A stretch of DNA of 64,000 nucleotides, from the NCBI GenBank assembly GCA_036583965.1, contig JAZBQD010000017.1:27438385-27502384 (forward strand), given 5' to 3'. A program made the translations under genes and the position numbers. The notes beneath the pieces were generated by a model. That model saw only the letters and a program-made list of their open reading frames with translations, was not told the origin of the DNA and ran no database searches. This stretch comes from Prunella strophiata (taxonomy: Eukaryota > Chordata > Aves > Passeriformes > Prunellidae). Of this stretch, positions 48,922 to 60,745 are shown piece after piece; the first letter of the stretch is position 1, and the number at the start of each line of letters is the position of its first letter.

Positions 48922-49336
48922 GGCCGGGGCTGGGGTAGGGGCCGGGGCTGGGGTAGGGGCCGGGGCTGGGGTAGGGGCCGGGGAGCGCCGGGCCGGGGCT
49001 GGGGTAGGGGCCGGGGAGCGCCGGGCCGGGGCTGGGGTAGGGGCCGGGGAGCGCCGGGGAGCGCCGGGCCGGGGCTGGGGTAGGGGCCGGGGAGCGCCGG
49101 GGAGCGCCGGGCCGGGGCTGGGGTAGGGGCCGGGGAGCGCCGGGCCGGGGCTGGGGTAGGGGCCGGGGAGCGCCGGGCCGGGGCTGGGGTAGGGGCCGGG
49201 GAGCGCCGGGCCGGGGCTGGGGTAGGGGCCGGGGAGCGCCGGGCCGGGGCTGGGGTAGGGGCCGGGGAGCGCCGGGCCGGGGCTGGGGTAGGGGCCGGGG
49301 AGCGCCGGGCCGGGGCTGGGGCCGGGGTAGGGCCGG
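48922..49336. repeat. GC-rich 33-bp minisatellite
   Basis: About a dozen copies of a 33-base unit of the form CCGGGGCTGGGGTAGGGG followed by CCGGGGAGCGCCGGG. The first units lack the second half, giving an 18-base period, and two units carry an extra 11 bases ggagcgccggg. Runs of GGGG with short spacers make it strongly G-quadruplex-prone on the plus strand. Because 33 is a multiple of 3, it creates a long repeating open frame on the minus strand that is not a gene. It lies just upstream of the presumed MTAP start. Confidence 0.95.
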
Positions 49337-49470
49337 CGAGGGCCACCGATTCGGGAGAGAGCCCGACCTTGAGGGGAATGGGAGCCCTGCCGTGCCTGGT
49401 GCCGCAAGCCCGTCTTGCTTGCTTCTTAGTCCGTCTGATCTGGGCGCCTCCGCTGCTTGGAGCCGGAGTG

Positions 49471-52400
49471 GTGCTGCGGGGGGTGTGATGGAAGTGGTTT
49501 GTCTACTTAAACTGTGTGTTCAGATTGCCAAGGCCTGACTCGGTTTCTGTGAAAACGTAATTGTCAGAGGGTCTATATTTCAGGCAGACCACCTTTCCAT
49601 ATTCCTGGAAACACGGCGGCTTATTTGACTTCCCCCCGCCCCGCCCCAGTTCAAATCCTTGAATTTGCCAACAGAGGTGGAGCTCAACTGCACCACAAAA
49701 TCCCCGAAGCAAAAAAACCAGTAACATGAAGTGAAAAAGTGCTAATTAGCCCTGGAGTGCCAGAAACGGCAAAATGAGACCTAAATTCTAGCTCTAACCT
49801 ACATGAAAATTCCTAATTTATTATATTTTTAACTAAGTAAAAGAGGTTTGTTTTAAATTTTAAAAAAATCTAATTAATTTAGAGTTTTAATGTACTCTGA
49901 ATTAAGGGTTGTCTTTTCAATATCTAAAAAGATGTCTAAGAACAAACTGGAGCACATTTTGCAAAAAAAAGAAAAAATAGTTCTTTTTGAAGTACACATA
50001 CATAGAAAGTTTACACATGTTTAGCTCTCCAAGCTAAATAGAGCTTCAAGTGAGAGAAAAAGATAAACACTTTTATTGCGTATTTTTAATTAAAATTTTC
50101 TTATCTCTGGTATTTTTCTTATTGCTACCGGTCCATACATTTAGGAGGAACATTTGTTTTACTGTACCATAATCCTACATTTTGAGACACACCAATAGTT
50201 TTTATATATGTATGCATTTTATTTCTATAGGTATTACAAATTTATATATTTTTAAAATAAAATGTATAGCTTTCAAAAATAGCCACTATCTTGCTGATTG
50301 ATAGTACTTGCTTGTAAAAGTGTTTGATATATTTTCTTTGAAGCAACTTTATTGACTGGGGACACCCTGGGCCCCCAGGCATGCTATTCTCACATGCCAC
50401 TTAGTGCTACCTGCCTGTTAAAAAACTGTCACACATCTGCTAGTAAATGCAGGCTCAGATTCGTCACTGAATATATGTCCTACATTTTAACTACTAAGAT
50501 CTTGGGGTGGTTCCTATACTGAAAGAAATATTCCCAAAAACTTAAGGCAGTAGGAGATAGTGCTGAACTCATGCTTCAGCTGGAATGTGCTCTCTGTGCA
50601 GCTTTAAACACTTGTAAACACTTTTTTTTTTTTTTTTTTTTTAATAGTTTATATTTTAAAACACTGCCTTAGGCGTGTGCTAGAGATCTTCGTGCACTGC
50701 TGGGATGTTACAAACAAGGGCTGAAACTTTCTTACTGCAGGTCAAAATGTAGAGCATACTGATAACAAATTTACCTTGGAAAATCGTGGTATAATGAGGG
50801 AAAGAAGGACATGAGTGATGCTACATGTTAACTTCTTCAGCTGAAGTTACGGTTTTTCAGGCGAAGTTGTAGCTAACTTCTTTTATGGCTTCAGTGTGTA
50901 GCCATAATACCACAATACAACTGAAATTTACCATGGACTTTTGTTCTGTTGAAGGCACATATTCTGCTTTTAGTGTACAGAATCTTTTAATGAATAATTC
51001 TTGGCAATTCTTTATGTTTAATCCTTCAATTCTCCTCTGCTGAGTTGCTTATAAAAAGCTTGTTACAGGATTACTAGAGAGGTTGCAATTTCAGTTCACA
51101 ATTCCATTTAGGGCATTACAGAAAAAAACACCTTAAAATAAAGTGATAGCTTTGTATTTTCCCCCAGATTGCATTTTGTACTTCATATTCTAAATTATGA
51201 ATGGTAAATCCATGTATCTGAATAAAAAAGAACAATTAAATGATGTTTCATTTTTCAAAAATAAAATAAATGCACAATTACTTGGAATCTCTGTGCTTTG
51301 ATTTCTCAGCATTTCTGTTGGCTTTGTCTCATGGGCAGTATTTCCTTAGCTGAAGTTAAAATAATGTGTAAAAATCATTTACACATTACACCATTCAAAA
51401 AATACAAAAGAATCTTTAGATGAAAATAGGTAGTTCAAATATCAGATGAATGCCTTTCAAACTTTAATGTAAAATGATTTTTCTATGTCTCAAGCGAATT
51501 TTTGTGGAAATCTACATGTAGTCAATACCTGAAAATCCTGAAAGTCCTTAGAAGTCTGGGAAGACCTGGCAATTTAAGTCCCCCACAAGTATTCTAACAG
51601 TTTTGGTCATAGGGCTGACAGAGCTTGGAAAACTTGATCACATTAACAGAAACATGACTGTTAGTGTAAGAAACACTTACAAAAATAGTATATTATTTAG
51701 GTAAATATAGAAAACAGTCCGTGTATGAGAAGATAATTCTTCATAGTGCAAACCAAAGCTGAGAAAAGGTCTGTTGAGGGCAATTAGGATGTAGTGACCC
51801 TTGAGTTTTAATCCCTCTTCAGACATCAAATACTTTCATCCATATAAGTAATTTAAACCCTGTCCCTCCTGAAGTCAGAATCGTGATAGTAATCAACCTT
51901 AACTGTGTTAAGGGGTGTTCAGATTAGCTAGAATGTATCTGTGAGAATGCTTTGAAGATGAAAAGCATTTACCTTTTATCAAGGTAAAAGGTCTTACTTT
52001 TTTTATTACAACAAAAGTTTCTGTAAAGAAGTAACAGTGCTGTGTACACATAGCTGAGCTTTGAATTGCTTTTGCTAATGTTACTTCAAAGAAACAGTAT
52101 TTGCATGGTAGAAGGGAAAATAAAGCCTCAGTCAAGTCCAGTTTACCTTCTCCATTCATTCTTGCCGATCTCACTGTCAAGAGTTCCCATTGTGCTGTAC
52201 TGCTTGTAGACTTTGTAGTTTCTGCCCTAAAAGTTCACAGAATGTTTTCAATAGTGATGGAATATTGCACACGTTAAAAGAAGAGTATTCCTTGTCAGAC
52301 AAAATTTGACCCAAAAAGGAAGCCCATATTTGCCATTTGCTCTTACTGTGAAACCGGCTTTCTCTTTCACATTCCATGTTGCTTTCATGTTTGCTCCTGT

Positions 52401-55400
52401 ATACTGGAAACAATTTTCTGGCCCCTGTACCCAAAATAATGATTTATGATTTCAACTGACTTCAAAGAAAAATTATTTTCCATGTTTGGTGTTAGGAAAA
52501 ATAACTTTTAAAGCATAAATAAACTTAAGGACTACTGTATGTAAGCATCTGAGTCAGGTTCAGGAATATTTAAAAATTTAAGTTTCTGACTCTTTATTGT
52601 GACCCACTACCTAAACTGCTAGTTTATTGTTTCTACAGATATATTGTGGAGCAGAGAGGTCTGTGAACCCTCAAAAGCGTGCCAGCAAAAGGCTAACTGA
52701 GGAAGTTCAAAAGACCTTTATAGCAGGAGCTGAAAACATCTGTGTTTTCACTGACTCTGCTGTGGGATTGTAACACTTTACATTGGTCCTTCTATTTGTA
52801 AAATAAGCAGTTGGGTTTTCCCTAATTTGAAACAAGTGGAAGTGTCTTGAAGGGACTATTTTAGCAGAACAAGCACCAGAAAATTCCTTCTCTAGCGTGA
52901 CTTTTTTCACAAGGAGAAACCATGAAGAAGATGACCTCATAATTTTCAAAGCTGAGATGTACTTCTTGTGCACTAAATAACCTTAATTCAGTGAAGATTG
53001 CACAGTCCACAGACAGAGAACTCTGGCATTTACAAGAGAATTTTTCATCTTACAGATAATTTACTGATATAATAATTGTGAAATTGTCCATGCAAAGAAA
53101 CACACAGAGTGAGCTCAGGTATGTCAAATCTGCAAGATAAGATAGTGGAGTTCAGAAACTTGACTTTTGACATTACTGACATAAGTTAGTTCAGAAAATA
53201 AAATCCAAAGTGCAATTATGCAGTCATACTTTTCTTCCTGATTGTAATGTAAGGACTCAAAGTCAGCATTATTTTCAGTGGTGCTACAGAGAAAAGGGAA
53301 TGTAGGAAATGGTTACAGAATATGAACATTATTTTAATTAATAGCTGCATTGGTCTGCTAGAGTTAAGATATGAGTGATTCTCTCTAATTTGGTCCACAT
53401 ACCAGTTAATTAGTTTTTGTTCATGAAGTACGTGAGTGCATCCATATCACCTGTGCATAGAAGTGCTTACAAAACTAATGTAGTAGCTAGAGTAAAAGCT
53501 ACCTTCCAGTGGCTCGACTGGAACTTGCTCCTCTACCACATGCTTCTACTTCCAGCATTTTTTCTTACATATATATCAGCTTAGCTCTCACCACACAGGT
53601 ATTAAAAGGAGAAGAGTGAAAAAGAGTGGCCTAAGTCTTTCATTGGTTTATGCTGAGGAATGGTTACTCAAATCCCATCTGGATTTTGTTGTCCCATAAC
53701 CCCTCTTTGTCTGCATCTTGACTTCAGGTACCTTCCTTGGCTCTGCTCAGGCATCACTTCTGAATGGTCTTAATGATTAAGTTAGGTCCTGGTAATTGTA
53801 AACTGCTTCCCAGGGGACTGGCCCAGGAGGCACAGTGACTCAGAGGCTGCTTCCCTGCCTCCTCCTGGCCATGGGCATGCAGGTACTCACTGCTGACCTA
53901 ATGCATCCTTCAGTTATTACATGCCCATCCCACACAGCTGTGCTCTGAATGGGACCAGATCTTCACCTTTTTCATGTCTCTGCCTGCTTCCATTTAGTGG
54001 GCTTGCAGTACCATTTCCCTGTGGTTAGATCCTGGTCCAGCAGGTCTTTTGTGGAGGTGAATAGGTTCAGAGTGTTTAACACTTTGTTCTGAGGTTTGCC
54101 GGTGTTTCTAGCCAACACGTGGTGGTTCTGTGCCAAATAAAACCCACAACACTCTTACATGTGAGTCCATTGTAGGTACAGATCATGTCCTTCAGCCATG
54201 TGATTTAGCTCTAGCAGCAGAATAGCTCCTTTTCATTGTGTGGGTGGCTTCTTTGCTAATGTAGCCTGTGAAGCAATGTTAGCTAAACTGTGGTGTATGC
54301 CACCTTCTAGCTCATCATTCAGCTTTAAATAGCAATTAAATATTAGCTCTGTGCATGTAAAACGAAAAAAGAGGCTTTTTAAATGTCTTCCTTATATTGC
54401 CATCTTCCAAAATAGTAAAGGAAACTTGAGATGAGAAGGTGTCAGCTTAAAATACGATTTAATTCACTAACTATTGTAAAATATTTGGAGGGAAGCTAAA
54501 AAGGTATTTAAAATTTTATACCTAATATTTTAGTTGATCTAAATTGATCTAGTGTCATAAGAGGAATAACATAAATCCCCTGATCAGAGAACATATACTT
54601 TCTAGCTGAGTAAAGGGGGAATGCTTTGAATAATGAGTTGATGTCTGCTGGTATCTATTGTCTATAGCATTTATCTTACTGTAGTTTAGAAATATGCAAT
54701 GTTTAAAAACTCATCTCCTAACAACACCCAAATGAGATGGTAAAACTACTTATGAATGATAGGCCAAAGGGTTGATAAAAAAATAGGTCAGTGTGTCAAT
54801 ATACTGAAGATCTCAGCTGGTGCTCATGTCTCTAAATAGGTGATCAGTTAATGGAGAGAGCTGCAGGAGTAACTTTCATGTTGTCCCTGTTACAGTGTGA
54901 GTCATTTGCAAACCTGAGCAGGAGAGCTGTGGTATCACACCAAGTAGTTCTGCCATGGTCTGCACATCTGCGAAGAGAAGGGAAAGAATTTCCCAAGGTC
55001 ATTTTTCAGGAGAATTCCCTGGTTCTCAATCAATCACTAAGGTGCATCCTGAGACATCACTGCCCAGGCATCTGAGTCTCATTCAGTTTCAGGGCACAAG
55101 GGAAAAACTCTTTGATTGTAACAGGAAATCTCCATGCTAAGGAAGCTTCCCTATCCAACCACCCAGGAGCCACTCTGGCAGTCACATTTGCACCACCTGA
55201 GCTGGGACCCCTTTGCAGGTACATCCCCCCACTCACAGGCAGACCAGGCTTCCTCACCAGCTCAACCCAAATTTCCTATAACAAATTCTCACATGTCAAG
55301 ATCCTTAAAATAGCTTAATCTTGGTGTGATAACTAAATTACAAGATAACAGCTCAAGCTGGTGCCTCTGAGGAGGGACCCTGAACAGAGGAACCCCTGGG

Positions 55401-58270
55401 CTTTTACACCTTCACAGTCTAAGCAGGCCAAAGTCTCCCTTTTCGTCTGGAGCCCTCAGCTCCTGCTGTGTCTCAGTGGGCCATCACCTGGCCAGGCCAC
55501 AGGTCCCCGTGCCCTCTGACGTGCAAAGGGTCGGCAGCTCACGGCCTCCTGCCCTGGGCTCGGGCTCATGTCCCGGCAGAGCTTGGTCTGCAGCCTGAAC
55601 TGAGAGCATTTGACATCCCTCTGATGCTCCTGTGACAGAAGTAGTTTTCAGCAGCTGAAATTTTGTCTATGAAGAAAATCCATCTAATTTTCACTATTTG
55701 TCTTTGAGCAAGATTTAAAAGACAGCTATAAGGTAAAAATCAGCGTTCTTGGGATCAACATTATTTTCTGGTTTTTTTAGTTGCTAAATAAGTTGAACAT
55801 GATTAACAAGAGTATTGAGGATGTTTTTCTTCTGAAAGCATGCTGTGCTGTAGCCACCAGTGTATCTTTGAAAAGGAAAATCTTTAGTGTAGATGAGCAA
55901 AAGTGTTAAGACTGATTTGTAACAGCACAGAATGTGTTGAGATGGTCTCTGCTCCAAGGAGTTTACTGTTTATGGCAATCCAAATGGGCAGGGAGGAGAG
56001 ACAGAAGGAATTGAAGATACTTTAGCAATGAAAATGTAGAAACAGAATCCCATGTCTCATGTCTCCCAATCCCATACTTCTTCCACCGAGGCAAAGTTAC
56101 AGACTCCAAGCTTCCTTAAACAATAACTAGTAGTAGTCATCCAAATCCTAGTCTTGGACCAATTTGAAATTAAAGATTTATCCTGATGCTGCTGTGCACT
56201 CATTACACGGGTAGTGTCCAGCCATCTCTTGAGAAGTAAAGCTTCTGTATGTGAAATTACTCTGGAAGATAAACATTGTAACAACAAATGTCGTCTTTCC
56301 ACCACCCCCCGCCCCCCCCCTCCCCCCTTTCCCTTAGCTTTTATTGCTGTATTGCTGACCAGACACAATATGAGATGAAATATTCTTTTGGCTAATTTGG
56401 GTTAGCTGTCCTGGCTCTGTCACCTCCCAAGATCTTGCTCATCCCAGCCTAATGGTGAAAAGAGGGGCTGGTGCTGTGCCAGCACTGCTCAGCAGCAGCC
56501 AAGGCTCTGCTGTGTTACCAACACCTTTCCAGCTACTAATGCAAAGCACAGCACTGGGGGGGCTGCTGTGGGAAAATGAACTCCACCTCAGCCAGACCAA
56601 ATACAGAGCTTTCCAGTCTAAGGGACCACGTGGCTGAAAAGCACCTCTTCCAGCCCTGAAACAGGATATGCCACATTTTATCAATTAAGGTAGGAGCTAA
56701 AACACAAAAAAATTGTTGGGGAATGCATTGTGGAGCTAGGGTACTTCAGCTGCTAAATGAAGACACATTTACAAAAAATAATTCTCAAGACCTTATTTAG
56801 AAAGTACTTAAAGTCACTGCTTAAAGTGAGGCTCTCAGGAAACCATTTTCAACAAGAGTGTAGGAAAACTTCTTATGCTACAACAGGTCGCAGGATTCCA
56901 TGACTCATTTGAATTGCAGAAAGGAAGGATGACTGGTAGAATTAAGAAAGGTTGTCAGAATAACAAAGTAAATGTAAATTGATGTGTGAGCAGGCAGGAC
57001 ATAGTGTGTGGGTGTACATACTGAGGGTCTGAATGTGCTGCTTACTATTGTGAAAAAGGCACAACTTCAAATGGCAGAAGTGGAAGATTTCAAAAGCTCT
57101 TGGCAAAGAGCTCCTGACTCAGTGGGAACAGAATAACTTAAAACCCATCTGAAAGCCAGCAGTAAGTGCTCCTTTATGTTTAGTATTATTAATAGCTGAG
57201 TCAGACTTTTGAGTGACGTTAGCCTAATAATAATAGCTTGTTATATAAGACAAATGGTATTGGCTACAGAAGGGAAGAAAAACAAGCAACAAACTAGAAT
57301 ACACAGCAAATGTGATGAGCTACTTTGAGCTAATTATCTAATTTATTTTTCAGCTGATATTCTTGTTAGGGGAAACTTCTGTTTAGTTTTCTCTCTAAGC
57401 CAGTAAGAAATTGAAAAGAAAGCAAAGTATTCTTGCTATGAGTTCATGCTCTGCATTGCATGTGCTCTGATGCCCTGGACCATAAAGGAAGATGACAAGA
57501 CATATGGAAACAGAGCAAGTGCTGGTTTCATGTGAAAGGATCTTTGCACTTTGTACAGAGAGAGAAAAGAGTCTTGTGATACTTACAGACCAATGTAGCT
57601 ATTCAATAGTTTTTGACCTGTACATTTCTCTACAAAGTAGAGCAAGGAGGCATATGGGGATAGAAAAATTTTAAGTATTGCTCCACATAGTAATTTTAGG
57701 GGATTTTCCTGGAGACAGCTGGACATATTTGACCATTATGCCTTTCTGTTTGTCTGCACCCATCTTTCTCACCTCCTCCTATTGACTTTTTACAGTACTG
57801 TCCAATGCTATTCCAATCCAAGAAGGACAGAAGTCTCAAAGATATTGGTTCCTTTGAGATCTGTGAAAACATGTGGCTGGGTAGAATAGGGAGAGACAGT
57901 TAATAAACAATTCTTTCCAACATCTTCTTCCAAAGGAGAAGGCTAAAGCACTGTCATTTTGTTGTTAAAGGAAAAAAAAAAATGTACTGAAAACTTGTCT
58001 TCAGGTTTCTTTAAGTTAGTTATATTCTGGGCAAAGGGGCAACTGGTACCCTTTCTGAACAGTGATAATATTTTTCATCTCTGCAGGATGTAATGACTGG
58101 ACAACAATAAAATAAAATGGAAGGTCTGGAAGAAACTTTCTTATTGATTTAACCCACATGCAGTAGGAGTGCTGATTTACCCCACTATTTTTTTATTTTT
58201 TATTAGCACATTTCATTACTTTTTGTATTTTTTTCCTTCACTTTCATTGTAAAGCTCAGATCATATATTC
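49471..58270. other. Flanking intergenic DNA upstream of MTAP
   Basis: About 8.8 kb, AT-rich, with a 21-base poly-T (50622-50642), a C-rich low-complexity patch (about 56298-56333) and GC-richer patches at about 53700-54010 and 55340-55620 that I could not assign. Open frames are short with no known domain. Confidence 0.6.
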
Positions 58271-58274
58271 CTAT

Positions 58275-58420
58275 CTTACAGAATCATATAATCATTAGGA
58301 TTGAAAAAGACCTTTGAGGTCATCAAGTCCAACCATCAACATATCATCACCTTGCTACGATGACCATCAAACATTGTCACCATTAAACCATCCTTCCCAC
58401 TTTCCTTTATTTTGGTCTTC
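58275..58420 (-). mobile_element. CR1 LINE 3' tail
   Basis: Plus strand: cagaatcatataatcattag, gattgaaaaagacctttgag, gtcatcaagtccaaccatca, the reversed 3' end of CR1 with its terminal octamer-like repeat. The rest of the element has decayed beyond about 58400. Confidence 0.85.
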
Positions 58421-59149
58421 TGTTTTGCTCATCTCATTTTATCTTTCAGTTTGCCTTGTGAATTCTTCCACATCTATTTTGAGGTTTCTGGAAAAAAACA
58501 AAAAACAACAACAATAACAAGAATAATGTAAACTCCAAAGAAAATTGGAAAACCCCCAGATTTCCTGACAATAATTTTATGCACAATGCCTTACTCTGCT
58601 TCCAGTACTGTGGTAAATACATTTGTGCACAAGCTTTTTCCAAGAAGTTATGCACTGGAATAAATTTCAATTTGTCTAGTTTCTGTGACTTCATGAGTCG
58701 TGTTAACATTGTGTAGGTATTTGATCATACTGATTCCAAATAAACTACTTGCTGCCTGACAAGTTTTCAGCAAATTTACCTGGCAATCATTTTAGCCTGG
58801 GAAATGCTTTTTATTGCAGAGCAACTTTTCTGACGAGGCTGAAGAAATGTATCTGATATTTAAATATTCTGCGTATCTCTTCAATTAGTTGTCAGCTGCA
58901 TGCCAACATCATAATAATGCAAAACAGAATGAGTAGTTGCTGTTTGGTTGATTAATTAGTATTTCCTGATAAAAGATTATAAAATGTAAGACATTATTAT
59001 TATTCATAAATATGTGTAATGTCACTTTGTGCATGAGGAAAAAACCAATTCTTAAGGAAAACTTTTTTTAAGAAAAAATGTTCCATAAAAGGAAATTGAC
59101 TCAAATATTTTGATTTTGGTCAGTTCATCACCCAAGGCTTCTCCCACTG

Positions 59150-59878
59150 CTTAGGAAGAGGAGTTGTTCCCCTGCTGCACAATGGGAACTCTCCCATCAG
59201 AGACAGTTTTCAATCAACTTCTCCAATGTGGCTCCATCTCATGAGCAACAGCTCCCTGTGACCTGCTGCACGTGAATCCCTCCCATGGGCACCAGCCCCC
59301 CTCAGACTGCTGCAGCGTGGGTCACTCTTCCACGGGGTGCAGTCCTCCAAGGACAGGCTGCTCCAGCCTGGGGACAGGGCCCCTCTCTCCATGGGTCTCC
59401 CACAGGGTCACAGCCTCCTCCAGGCATCCACCTGCTCCAGCATGGGCACCTCCATGGGGTGCAGGTGGATCTCTGCATCCCTGTGAATCCCCAAGGGCTG
59501 CAGGGGCACAGATGCTTCACCATGGGCTGCACCACAGCCTGCAGGGGAATCTTGGCTGCAGTGCCTGGAGCACCTCCTGCCCCTCCTTCTTCACTGACCT
59601 TGGTGCCTGCAGAGTTGTTCTTCTCACATGTTCTCTCTCTGCTCTTCTCTAGTCAAAATTACAACCCTGTAACCCCTTTTGGTTTTGAATTCTTCTTAAA
59701 TTTGTTACCACAGAGGTGTTACCATCATTTCTAATTGGCCCAGGCTTGGCCAGTGGCATGTCTATCTTTGGAGCTACCAGGGATTTTCCAGGCACATGGA
59801 AGAAACTTCCAGCAGCTTCTCATAGCAGGCATCTCTGTAGCCCCCCCGCTACCAAAACCAAACCATACAAACCCAATA
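59150..59878 (-). mobile_element. Avian ERV LTR fragment, same family as the one at 20856
   Basis: On the minus strand it starts TATTGGGTTTGTATGGTTTG, then TTTGGTAGCGGGGGGGCTAC, AGAAGCTGCTGGAAGTTTCT, a repeated CAGCCCATGGTGAAGCAT-type section and GGAGCAGGTGGATGCCTGGA. This is the 5' and middle portion of the LTR; the 3' end of the family (gtctgttttgccc block) is absent, so it is truncated. Open frames through the region are LTR text, not genes. Confidence 0.75.
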
Positions 59879-60374
59879 AATTTACTTAAAACATTCACCT
59901 TATAATTACCAGTTGATACTCTGATTACTTTTGTATACAAATCTGGAATTACTTTTCCAGGCACAAAATATTTCATCACATTGATGGAGCTTGAGAACAG
60001 TGAAGGAAGAATATCATAATTGAATGGTAAGACCATTACAAGCAAAATGTTAAATTAATACAAGCTACCTCCATATTAATGCATAAAGCTCAAGAAAATG
60101 TGGAGGATCTGGAAGTCTTCCTACATGACACAGATATGTAGTTGTTACTACCAAGATTTGTTAGCAAGACTTCAATGATTAAGGGTTGAAATTCTTGGTG
60201 GAGACCTATTTACAAACTGGTAAAAGAGGATCAGTAGTGATATAATGCTGATTTTATCCACTTTATTGACAGCTTAGTTATTGAGGTTATTGAGCCTTGT
60301 AAATTATAAAGTACTGGATATAATTAAAAACAAACCAAAACAAAACAAAACAGTAAATTCAGATTTAAGAGCCA

Positions 60375-60745
60375 GTGTATTGAAGGGTCTAGAGCACAAG
60401 GGTTATGAGGAACAGCTGAAGCAGCTGAAGTTGTTTAGCCTGGAGAAAAAGAGCCTCAGGGGACAGCTTATCTCTCTCTACAATTACATGAAAGGAGGTT
60501 GTAGGGAGATAGCAGTTGGTCTACTCTCACAAGTAACAAGTGACAGGATGAGAGGAAATGGCCTCGAGTTTTACCTGGGGATGTTTGGATTGGATATTAG
60601 GAAAAATCCCTCTGCTTAGGGGTGGTCAGGCACTTGAACAGGCTAGAACAGGGAAAGTGGTTGAGTCACCATCCCTGCAGGTATTTGAAAGATGTGTAGG
60701 CCTGCCACCACCACTAATAGAGCTTTGGATAGTTCCCAGAAGTTC
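60375..60745 (+). mobile_element. CR1 LINE 3' fragment
   Basis: Sense order: gaagggtctagagcacaagg, gttatgaggaacagctgaag, gttgtttagcctggagaaaa, caattacatgaaaggaggtt, gtgacaggatgagaggaaat, ggatattaggaaaaatccct. A plus-strand copy of the CR1 end without a clean tail. Confidence 0.88.

Larger units (their letters stand above)
48200..49470 (-). promoter_or_regulatory. MTAP: CpG island and MTAP promoter
   Basis: Dense CpG sequence at the 5' end of MTAP. The A/G-rich and poly-A zone 48290-48380 interrupts it and a minisatellite fills its upstream side. No TATA box was seen on the minus strand near the candidate ATG, consistent with a housekeeping promoter. Open frames of up to 220 codons on both strands here are Pro/Arg/Ala-rich products of base composition, not genes. 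Confidence 0.7.

Noticed and set aside
48750..49407. Long Pro/Arg/Ala-rich open frames on both strands over the minisatellite.
   Set aside because: They are periodic products of a 33-bp repeat whose length is a multiple of three; no family resemblance.
58891..58925. The stretch cagctgcatgccaacatcat resembles miR-31 passenger-strand sequence, and miR-31 lies near MTAP in mammals.
   Set aside because: Only about 11 bases match without a gap and no complementary arm lies nearby to form a hairpin.
59272..59734. Plus-strand open frames of 126-149 codons.
   Set aside because: They are antisense to an ERV LTR fragment and have no protein family resemblance.
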